In this document: piece by piece, positions 46,832 through 56,652 of the stretch
How the letters are laid out: each line of letters begins with the position of its first letter
Position numbering within the stretch: position 1 is the first letter of the stretch
Source: Mactromeris polynyma
Taxonomy: Eukaryota > Mollusca > Bivalvia > Venerida > Mactridae
Direction of reading: 5' to 3'
Assembly: GCA_032209605.1 (NCBI GenBank)
Contig: JASFXZ010000040.1
Coordinates: 1,426,001 to 1,490,000, forward strand
Length of the DNA: 64,000 nt
Position numbers and translations under genes: made by a program
Notes under the pieces: generated by a model
Database searches by the model: none
The model's input: the letters and a program-made list of their open reading frames with translations, nothing else
What the model was told of the DNA's origin: nothing

Positions 46832-47941
46832 TTAGGAGCCTTTTGTTTGGAACCTGCTCACAATCAAATACCATAAGTTTCTTATTGTCTGTGGAATGTC
46901 TACCCATGGCATTACAGCCAAATACGGACAACTCTTATTACCTACTTTATAACACTGTTCTGGCTTTTCAGCTCCCCAAATCACATCACTACCATAGCGG
47001 AACGGAGAATATTTTATGGAGTTCACTTTACTCGGCACAAGACCATACAGAAACACATCGTCGATCCAAAAGAATTCCGTTGCCAACGATGCCTCGTACA
47101 GTTCAGGAATGACGTCGTTGGAAATCACGACTGTAAACCCTTGGCAGAAATCTGGATACTTGGTATTTCCTTTGAACGTGTCCGAATCCACATACCACTT
47201 TGAATCTTTATTTCGATATATCCGTGAATTGTGTAAACGCCGACATGATATCTGTCTTGGAGTTTTAAAGAATTCGGGGACAAAGCTTTTCAAAAACTTG
47301 AATGTATTTACCACTATATCATCATCTACTTTCAATATCACATTCACATTTCTACATCTTTCAGTTAACCATTTATATGCCATTATACCTTTGTACGTGA
47401 TATTCTTGTAATCATCAATAAAGTCCCCTTGCAAAATATCACCGTATTTAAGAAATTCTTTCTGCAGACTATTTTGCAGGGTGGTGTTCGTGACTTTTCC
47501 TAACAAGAACATTACTCTTACTGGTCCTAAATCCGGGAAGTATGAATTATTTGTCCATGTAGATCTGATTGCTCGTCTTTTCTCCACGTTTACTGGAGCA
47601 CTATGCACTATCACCATCAGTTTTAAGTCTGGTGTCGATGAACACAGTGTTGGGTTTTCCAACACGTATCTGAAATTTGGATGCAAAGATTTGACAGCAA
47701 ACGTCAGTCCGTCTGTTATATCACGTGGTTTACTTGTCCTCTTAGGTAGTTTGTCCGCCTTTAAAGTACTATGTGTGATGTCTCGCTTCGATGCTCCAAA
47801 GGTAGACAAGTTTTGAGTGATGATTTTACAACTGCTAAAAACATATACAACAAACGCCACCAGAAACAATATATAAGCAATATTTCGTAACGACCTCCGA
47901 AATATTCTCATTTTGAATAGTCGAGTTCTAGTAGTAAGCAT
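46832..47941 (-). CDS. GT31 beta-1,3-galactosyltransferase-like, copy 4
   Basis: The intact frame is 369 residues (MLTTRTRLFKMRIFRRSL...), with a membrane anchor at ~22-42. The stem differs most from the other copies (CKIITQNLSTFGASKR, DGLTFAVKSLHPNFRYV). The GT31 domain has KRRAIRSTW (~121-129), VDDD (205-208) and FWIDDVFLYG (~291-300), and sequons in the same places. The catalytic half is almost identical to copies 1 and 2. The coding exon begins at the acceptor 48163 (GTGTTTCAG|ATTC). The probable leader exon ends at the donor at 50045, so this copy keeps its upstream parts and is likely expressed. Other GT31 activities (N-acetylglucosaminyl- or N-acetylgalactosaminyltransferase) cannot be excluded from sequence. 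Confidence 0.88.
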   Translation of the reverse strand: MLTTRTRLFKMRIFRRSLRNIAYILFLVAFVVYVFSSCKIITQNLSTFGASKRDITHSTLKADKLPKRTSKPRDITDGLTFAVKSLHPNFRYVLENPTLCSSTPDLKLMVIVHSAPVNVEKRRAIRSTWTNNSYFPDLGPVRVMFLLGKVTNTTLQNSLQKEFLKYGDILQGDFIDDYKNITYKGIMAYKWLTERCRNVNVILKVDDDIVVNTFKFLKSFVPEFFKTPRQISCRRLHNSRIYRNKDSKWYVDSDTFKGNTKYPDFCQGFTVVISNDVIPELYEASLATEFFWIDDVFLYGLVPSKVNSIKYSPFRYGSDVIWGAEKPEQCYKVGNKSCPYLAVMPWVDIPQTIRNLWYLIVSRFQTKGS

Positions 47942-48163
47942 GTAATCTTTAATTGAAATAACTGATTTCTTCCTTGAAGATCGACCATGTGCCGAGGTCT
48001 ATTGCTGTCTGTGAACACGTGGCTGAGAGACAATAGACGCACGGCAAAATGTAAAGTTAAATTTCCCTTTTCCCATGATGCTGAAAGGTGTTTCCTCAAC
48101 TAACTATTCCATTAACATGTCAGAAAATATGATAATCGCCGCAGTGTCCATGATAATCTGAAT

Positions 48164-49974
48164 CTGAAACACAAATGCAAAGAAATATAACTTTATTTAC
48201 ATGCATCAACTGCCTTTTATTCAGTGTTAGCTAAAGAGTAAATGTTATCAAATCTAATAATAGAAAAAACACATGTAGATCTAATTCGCTCAATAGATTA
48301 ACTCCGTATTTCAAACGACAACTATCTCGAATCACAATGAAAATCAAATACAGGAATTAACTCCTAGCTGAACATCTATAGACCTAAATTTATACTTTGT
48401 GTGAACCCTCAGTAAAAAACCATTAAGTCTGGATTGCATCGATTAATCCTTACCGAGAGTAGTATAGTTACAGTGTTCAGTACCTATACAGGTATCCATT
48501 CTAGGTAAGCCAGTGTGTGAAGCGTTTGTTTGATTTTCATCGACCAGATACGTTTATAACATGGTAATATTTACTCTAAGTATACAACCTGCAGCACATT
48601 CAATGCTTAAATTAAACATTAAAATACCATAACACAGATTAATAATTCTCGAACACTCCGGGCTCTAGAGTTTATTTCAAAGACACTTTTCCGGGACAAT
48701 GGAAATTCGATTTGTCCGACATACTTTAAGGTCGGTTACATACATAACCGGAGGTGATATTATAATTGCTGTAACACAATATCATAACCAGCCGACTTCG
48801 TTGATTACTTAAAAACAAACAAATTCCATTTGATCGTAAAGTAGTTTTAATAATTATCTCATGTTACGCAAATACTTAATATTTAAATATTATTAAAATT
48901 AAATTCATCATTCGTTTTCGCCTAGAATTTTTCATGGGACCAAGTTACATAATGTTTAAATATCAGTAAGTACATCATAAACAATTGGGAATATCAACGA
49001 GTGCAAAACAACATCTGTCACAAAGAGTTTTTAATGCTGGAGACTTGTTTCACTGCCGGTTTGTACATGTCAATTTAAATCGGCAAATTTCAACTTTTAT
49101 GCTACATCACATTCCAATGTAAGTTATTCTATTTTTAAACTGTACTAACATGACAAATAATTAATACAGAAAAATCTTTAATAATCAAATAATTATTAAT
49201 TAAAGAAATCAATTAATACATGCACAGTTTACTGTACATGAGATTCTCTGTGTTACAATAGGTTTTATTTAGTGGGGATTGTGATTCAACATTAAGTAAC
49301 GACAAACAATGCATTACAGGATATTTAGAGAATTCAGGTAACATACCTTTATTATTTGGAATATAGCACAACATGTATAACCCTTTTTATAACTAACCAA
49401 TTCCGCGTCAGTTTTGATGCAAATTTATTAACATAACATAGTTACATTTATTTCAGTATCAAATGCACATATACATGGTGATAAGAACAACATTTTTCAT
49501 ATAAAACACACACGAGTTATATAAACCACGCCACACACATGCGTTCTATATATTTATTCCACTTTTCAGTGATATATAGAGAGGCATCAAACTTTTTACC
49601 ACAGGCAAACCTATTGAACTTCTATCACAGACAATACTTTTGAAAGACAATTATAATTTGATATAAAAGTGACAAGCTAATTATAATGTGAAGTTAAACT
49701 ATAAAAGAGCAGAATTACAGAATATTGCTTTTGATTTATGAAATGACTTGGAAACTATGACACCAAATGCTTAACTTAATACACAGATATTTAACATATC
49801 ATAACATATCAGTTTAATGATTAGAAATATTTCTTGTAAAATTACATACTTTCAGTAATGACATTATAATTTATTTGTGCTCATATATTCATAAAGAATT
49901 GCTGGATAGATACAGCCGAAATCTTCATATAAGCATTATACTGTGTTTCTTATTTGATTCGCACAAACCTTCCC
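48164..49974. other. Putative first intron of GT31 copy 4
   Basis: Homologous to 27,330-28,200 at both ends, with an extra ~0.9 kb of AT-rich sequence (about 48,770-49,660) not found in U3. No coding potential. Confidence 0.45.
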
Positions 49975-50160
49975 CACCCACATTGCGACGAGAGCGAGCC
50001 GCGGCGGCACATTGTAACGACGTATAAAGTCGGGCAATATTTACCTGGAACTTATCACTATCCATACAAATCGAACATTATTTAAGACATAATTCGGAGA
50101 GCGACTTTCAACTTCATTATTATTATGTACACTTGCGGACTTTTCCAACTAGACCCTTAT
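49975..50160 (-). promoter_or_regulatory. Probable 5' exon and promoter side of GT31 copy 4
   Basis: Conserved counterpart of 28,200-28,400, including the CpG-rich GCCGCCGCGGCTCGC and the donor CCAG|GTAAAT (exon end 50045). Confidence 0.35.
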
Positions 50161-50819
50161 ATATTTTAGATACCTTTTTAATTCCAGCTGCTATTAGGAA
50201 GATCTTTCGTAAACCTGTTTTGATCAGTTATCTTCATAGTATACGCAGGATATTGAAAGATTACTTAGCACCAGATTGCACATGCAAAATGGATTATTTC
50301 CCATTCAGTTTGTAACCGAAATCACAATTAAGTTAAAAGGCTTTGTGGATTGTGGCAATAAAATTGTTTTTATATTTGAAAGGTCGCGAATGATACATTA
50401 AGAGGGAGCACAGGTTTGTAACAACACGTTTTGTAATAAAACATCTATGTTGACAGAAACGCCTCATTTCAACATTTGATAAAAACAGTTGACTGGGGCT
50501 TTAGCCCAAGACCTTAGTATCTTTGCTACATATCTGACCCAATTTCCCGGAAGTGTAATTTACTATCCGACAATTAGTTCAGCACTGACCTCGTTAACTG
50601 CATCTTTATTATATATTTATTAGAAAAGCCTACAACTGTTTCAAGAAATATTTCTTTCATTATAGTTTAATGATTAATGATTGTCATTCCGAAACAATAA
50701 AATTAATGCGCCGATGGAATGTTGTTTCTACAATTTAATTAATAAAAATAACCCGCTCGCATACAAGATATTTTAGTAACATGAATACACGCTGAAAGTG
50801 GCTTCAGTAGGTAATAAAA
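50161..50819. other. Duplicated flank, no gene seen
   Basis: Matches 28,430-29,030. One 60-codon frame crosses it without support. Confidence 0.5.
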
Positions 50820-50821
50820 AA

Positions 50822-51126
50822 TCCAAAAAGAGTCTTAAGGAAATCCATAACCTTAAAATGTTCATAAGTGCCATTTAAGGATTTCCTATGCAAAGGAATG
50901 TCTTAACATTATGGAAAATATTAATTTCATCTGAGGAAAATGGACGCTACCTTATCGTTTAAGGCAAAAAATGCCATAGATCTATATAAGGAAATACTTA
51001 ACAAGATAAGACATTTAGTGAAAACCCTTTAAGTATTTTCTAAACATTTAAGGAAAATCTTGTGGATATTACGGAAAATATTACTTTTAAGGAAAATCTA
51101 AACCTTAAGATGTTTTGTGAATACCA
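50822..51126. mobile_element. MITE of the GGTATTCACAAAACAT type
   Basis: The right end, read inward, is GGGGTGGTATTCACAAAACATC then TTAAGG. CCTTAA[A/G] motifs recur all through it and a related, diverged piece is at 29,486-29,626. ATTCACAAA-type termini are common in Harbinger/ISL2EU MITEs (inference). The left end is not cleanly defined. Confidence 0.5.
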
Positions 51127-51720
51127 CCCCAGGTCATTCAATATGTCTAGAGTACATGTACTTCAGTGATAACAATGTTTCCTCGAAGACATTAGCAGTT
51201 GAATGTCTTATTTGTTGCAAATTATGTCATATTCAGATAAATAGAAATTATTTTCTTCTGCAATAGTGTCATTCCTTACTAAATAAGTAAAAAGCGTTCT
51301 TGCAAGCATTATAGCATTAAGATTTGTTAGCCACTTTAAGACATTTCATGACAAATCACGATGTCACGGATCATCTACGAATGTGTCCTACATTTCGTTT
51401 AAATTTAATGATCACAGAACCTTGATTCACACCATTCACATTTATGAGTATTTATGTCTTTATTTATGTGCAAGTCAAGTTTATAAATGAGTTTGACAAT
51501 CATCGTTCTGCAGCAGTGATTAAAGAACACGCCGACTTGTACATATAGTATACACGATTAACTAATGATTACCACATATATAATTTGGAAATACGATCGA
51601 TGGTTTACAAAGAAGACACCTGATCGGTACTAAATTTTTCAAAACCATTTGCACATTTTTGATATCTCAATCGATTTTCCACAGTGAATGTGTTTTATAA
51701 ATTACCCACGTTATCGAAGG
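51127..51720. other. Spacer, no gene seen
   Basis: AT-rich, single copy within the window, no supported frame. Confidence 0.4.
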
Positions 51721-51894
51721 TGGCTAAGCGAGGCGCTAATAAAAGTTGGGTACGTGATGTTGTTTTATTTGTAAATGTGGAAGATACCTTAATGGACTGT
51801 CATAACTTGGCTAAGCGAGGCGCTAATAAAAGTTGGGTACGTGATGTTGTTTTATTTGTAAATGTGGAAGATACTTTAATGAACTGTCATAACT
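51721..51894 (+). repeat. Tandem duplication of 87 bp, frame-preserving
   Basis: Two adjacent units (51721 and 51808) differ at two or three bases. Both are open in one frame and would encode AKRGANKSWVRDVVLFVNVE then DTLM[D/N]CHN. The surrounding 83-codon frame (51684-51935) is not recognised. Confidence 0.7.
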
Positions 51895-52142
51895 ATAAAT
51901 TATCATATAGGTTGACATGCTATAATTTAAGTTGACCACATTAATTGGTATTCATTAATATTCGCCACTCTCATCGTGTACAACTGCCGTTCCCGTCGAG
52001 CACGTGATAGCGCAGATGATTGCCACGAGTTCTTCACTTTATCCATTCTCGAGTTCTCTCCCTTTATCCCTTCTATGGTACGTTATATACATATATATTT
52101 TGCCATCACGTGCATTTTGACAGGATACTGTTATTTCTTTTT

Positions 52143-52425
52143 CTCGGCGCAGCCGTACTAACATGGTTTGGCTAGGCAATTTCTCTTCAACCGAACAACG
52201 TTTGTAACCTTGACGCAGATTGGTTAACACTCGCGATAAAGGTTACGTTAATTACCGAAATACACTCAATTTCGGTGAATTTACCGAAATCCACTGAATT
52301 TTGGTGAATTTACCGAAATCCACTGAATTTTGGTGAATTTACCGAAATCCATTTCGGATCTGGAGTGACCAGCAAGCGTAACATCCCGGCATTTTTGTAT
52401 TTTGCACAACAAATCTTAACCTTAC
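52143..52425 (+). repeat. TCGGCGCA-family repeat with internal triplication
   Basis: The phrase GAATTTTGGTGAATTTACC / GAAATCCACT is present three times (about 52,250-52,350), against one or two in other copies. A partial second copy follows at ~52,436-52,575. Confidence 0.6.
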
Positions 52426-52575
52426 CGTACTTACAGCCGTACTAACATAGTTTTGCTATTTGCATATCAGTGTTTTGTAAACCAATCAAATCTTACGTTA
52501 ACCACCAAGGCAATTTCTCTTCAACTGAAAATATTTGTAACATTGACGCAGATTGGTTGAAATTGGTTATAGTGT

Positions 52576-53160
52576 ATTTCATGATTTATCCAGTAAGTAG
52601 TGTCATTAGACTGGATTACCTGCCCTTACCATTACATTATCGGTGTGCAGAGTACGCAGAGTACCATACTAATTAGTTATCACCACGGGGAATTGTCCGG
52701 TGATGTAATTAAGAAGACTTTCTTGGTGTAATGTACCAGTCGCGATCATTTACATCGTTTTAATCAGATACATCGCTATATAACAAGTTTATTAACATGA
52801 ATGAGTGAGTTCACGACTTATGCATTAAGTAATATTGATGAACTATATTGAAACAAACTATACTGTGTCTATGACTAATCACACTGCGCAGTGATCTCCC
52901 CGTACAGGTCTCGGTGTTTCTGTAGTGTAGCGTAATTGAATGACCGGCAGTCGTAAAATTTAGGCATTTTTGATGTTGTACAACACATTTTAACGTTCAG
53001 ATTGCAACAAATTTGCATATTTCTTGTTTAGTTATGTGTTCGATATTAACATTGTTCTTGTTTATATTTGGTAAATAAGACTAAGGTCAGTGGTTAAATG
53101 AAGAAAAATGAATTCAATACAATAACAAATAAATGAATGTGTTGTCTAGGCGTTACCATC
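52576..53160. other. Duplicated spacer plus LINE 5' flank
   Basis: Matches 29,990-30,409 and 32,870-32,970. It lacks the 2.45-kb segment found at 30,410-32,865. Confidence 0.5.
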
Positions 53161-55030
53161 ATTTTATCAATATAATATATTGATAAAATTATCAACAATC
53201 ACGCGGCTTTCATGAAATAAGCCCTGTGAGCGGTTTATGCTAGATCTATCTAAAATGTCGCGGTTTCACGATGCCATTTGTTTAATCGACCCATATGGGA
53301 CTGATACTCAAATCCTGACTTTCAGTGATACAAGTACGTTAATTGAAACTTCCAATTATTTATTCATGTTCCTGAATATTCTGTATACACGTGTATAGCA
53401 AAACTCGTACACTGATATGATAAGGACCCAATATGTTTATTCTAGTATAAGTGATTTTATTGTCGACGGTTTGATTTTGATTGCATTGGAGATCATATTT
53501 CAAATAAATGTATTAACCGCTACATTTAAACACCAGTCACATGGCGTATGTATTATTATTATGTATTATTATTATATCTTTATTAAAGTCTCATTAGTGC
53601 ATATAACATTTCATTAAAATAATACATAGATATTCGTGCAAGACCATTCTATAAGAACTATAAGAGACTATGGCACAGTAATTATAAACACTCTATTTAC
53701 AATCTGAAAAGAGTTAAATTACAATACAAATAAATAAATTAAAAGTTGAGAAGCTGGCATTAATCTTGACTACTACAAGTATTAATATCCTAAAAACTGC
53801 ACTAAAAGAAAAGAGCCACATAAGATGTGAAAAACATAACTAACACTAATCAGTATGACCTGTATGTATGCCTTACATGTATGTCTTATCCTTGTTGTTG
53901 TTTATATCCAATCGATCGGTCTATGGATACCATCATATATTAGACATAGCTTTCAGAGTAGGCATATCCTTAAATTAAAAAAAAGCTCTATCAGTTCATC
54001 TTTGACAAATCGGCAATACTTGTAAACATATGAAATCAAAAACAACAAAAACATGTCCCGCTCGCAATTTGAATGAAGACGAGTTACAACGTGCTGTTTG
54101 GAAAATAATAACAAATAAACTTACCCGCCGAAAATTTCAGAAGAGCATATGAATTAACTCCATTGAAAGCATACAACAAACTGGACAATTATGGGATATA
54201 TCCCTTTTTGTTGGGAACGTTCCCTTAATCCGATAAACATGTATTTAAGAAAGCTGATTCTCATCAAGCAAAGTATTATCGTGTTATAAATTTGATACCA
54301 AACACAGGAAAACATGATTAACCAAGTTTGCTCAACATGCTCAATAAATGTTCTGAAACCAATAAGCAACCAATGAACCAGATCAGATTTTAAACATATG
54401 AATCAATCATTGATTACATATTCATCTTAAAATTAATTATTGATTAAGTACTTGATTCTGGTGGTACGAGATCGCATTGCGCGCTTATCAATTATGAACG
54501 ATGATTCAATAAAATTGATCGACATTCAGAAAATATATTGTCAAATGGTTACGGTCTTAAAAGCAACGTTCTCATCTGTCAGATCATATGTACGTTTTAA
54601 AAAAAGAGTTTAATCAAGGCGACTCGACGTTCTCTCTACACGTTGCGCGAGAACGATGTTATCAGTAATATTTAGATTGAAGTTGTGACTCAAGTCATTC
54701 GAAACACCTCGTACAATTCTAGGAATCATACGTTGTTCCGTACGAGTCTGCCAAACCTAATAATATGTCATGAATTTTCTCGGGAATATAAATTAACACA
54801 GTTTTTGCACAAGTGGAAAACTGAGTTCGCAATCTTTTTAATACACCTAATATTAAATTGAATGTGTCTAGAAATATATTCTGACGATATAAGTCAGAAT
54901 AATTCTGATGTTTTGAATGAAGATATTTCTATGTTAGAAATACAATTGTTTAGACAAAGAATGGTAATATTATCTTAATTATTAATGGTTGTTTTAAGTA
55001 AAGAATCATTCCACATATGTGGAGTAAAAT
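53161..55030. other. 1.87-kb insertion in the LINE copy, palindrome at each edge
   Basis: The related copy at 32,960 runs GAGGCGTT|GTCCGATCC without interruption. Here 1.87 kb intervenes. The left edge has a 13+3+13 hairpin (ATTTTATCAATAT/ATATTGATAAAAT, 53161-53189) and the right edge has CCACATATGTGG (55011-55022). Between them is AT-rich DNA with a retro-like TATTATTATATC tail near 53,570 and no supported gene. Confidence 0.45.
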
Positions 55031-55441
55031 CACTATATGTCCGATCCTAGAGACCCGTTGTCATACAGAGGTATCTCACTATCATCTGGGACCAATATAT
55101 GTATGTACTATGCATAAGATTTATTGTTCAATATTAAATCAGCCGGTTTATTCAAGTGGACGTAGGCCAACGACGGTATTATGGACGCACACGATGGTTT
55201 TAGGAAAGGTCATAGCACTATTGATAAAGAGTCTTCTGTTACAAACATAACTGAAACAATGAACAATTCAGCATCGTCTGCTATTATAAATTTTAGAAAG
55301 GCGTATAATTTTATTGATAGAAATGTTCTATGGACTAGATCATCTAAAATGTGTATTAAAATATGTATGAAGCGTTACTGTCTCCGTACCAAACACAGTT
55401 TCCTCATATGTGAGTCATTATATATTTTGGCAACAATTTGA
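55031..55441 (+). mobile_element. LINE reverse-transcriptase fragment without MULE
   Basis: SDPRDPLSYRGISLSS, then KIYCSILNQP, DAHDGFRKGHSTIDKE and FRKAYNFIDRNVLWTR, in alternating frames. It provides the site without the MULE for 33,062/34,790. Confidence 0.75.
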
Positions 55442-56411
55442 AAAAATACTTTTTGAAAAATAAACATCATCGTTTCATAATTTCATCATTTTAGTGTGAT
55501 GTGGGGATGTATACTTTGCCTTAAAATGATCGACTGCATGTTTAATTCATCTATGTTTCAGTAGAATTTGATCAACTGTTAAGGACTGTACCATCTTGTT
55601 TTCCCTACTGTAACACTTACATTTGTACACATATTTTCTATTCAAATACGATAAGCCAGGCAACCATTAATAAATATGAAAGTTGAAGTGTTTTTCTTTA
55701 TTTAAATCATAAAATATATGGACTTTAAATATAATGATCCTGATTTTTCTCCAAATGAACTGCACTTTTTGAAAACATACGTTTTATAGCACCAACTTGT
55801 TTACTAAAAAAAAAATTGTGGGATATTTTGTGAAAAATTAAACAAAAATCATGAGTAGGGACACCCTAGTATTTCAGAATCACTTTATGTAATTTTAAAT
55901 ATTGTATACATATAACTAATATCAATACCAGTTTGTCCCTGTAACAGTAGGGACACCTTTGTAACACGAAGGACACTTTTATGTTATGGGAGTGACATTT
56001 TAAGACAAAAATTTGAACTATAACTGTTTTTATTTAACATATGATTGAGAACAAATAATCTCGAAACTGGGAACATATTTAACACTAAGAATACTAAACT
56101 GTTTTAGGTAACCAACACATCTTAACTCTGTGAAGTTATAATAGTGTGAACACGTTACATGATGGACGGTTATAGTTACTGTAAAGACACTAAAGTCATC
56201 ATGCAGGAGTGCATACAGAATTTGACATTATTGTCTAACTCAATGTATATTGAAATAGCAGAAATAATTACATAATGATGAATCAACTATTTAAACACTA
56301 AAACCCTCTAACTTTACTGTTATTCGAATGATTTCAGAGCATAAGCATATCTCAGTTACAGTAGTGACAAATAAATTGACAAGCTGGTTATTAACACTTT
56401 ATTGACAACAT
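55442..56411. other. Spacer, no gene seen
   Basis: AT-rich with the phrases TGTAACAGTAGGGACACC and TGTAACACGAAGGACAC repeated loosely. No frame of note. Confidence 0.4.
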
Positions 56412-56495
56412 GGCCAGTTTTTCAACTTCTGCTAAGCGACAAAAGTGCGAGGAGTTTACGTATGTAAACGCTTAGCAGAAGTTGAAAAACTGGCC
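56412..56495. repeat. Perfect inverted repeat, 27-bp arms
   Basis: GGCCAGTTTTTCAACTTCTG CTAAGCG (56412-56438) and its exact inverse (56469-56495) around a 30-bp spacer. The left arm also begins a short plus frame, ATGGCC..., MASFSTSAKRQKCEEF, that ends in the right arm. Confidence 0.85.
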
Positions 56496-56652
56496 GTTAG
56501 TTGTTCAAACGCTTTTCAGATGTATCAAATTGTATCGTTTGGTTTATAATAACTGGCTTTGAAATATTTCAGCCCATGAATGTATCCCTTAACACTGTCG
56601 ATTGTGACAATGACACAACGTCTTAGTTATTCATACACTTAATCAGATTGTC

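Larger units (their letters stand above)
44530..48163. repeat. Segmental unit U4 (GT31 array)
   Basis: Collinear with U1 through the spacer and gene, but with the upstream exon layout of U3. Its left edge, TAGTAATAAAAGTAAAATTG, coincides with that of U1. Confidence 0.75.
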
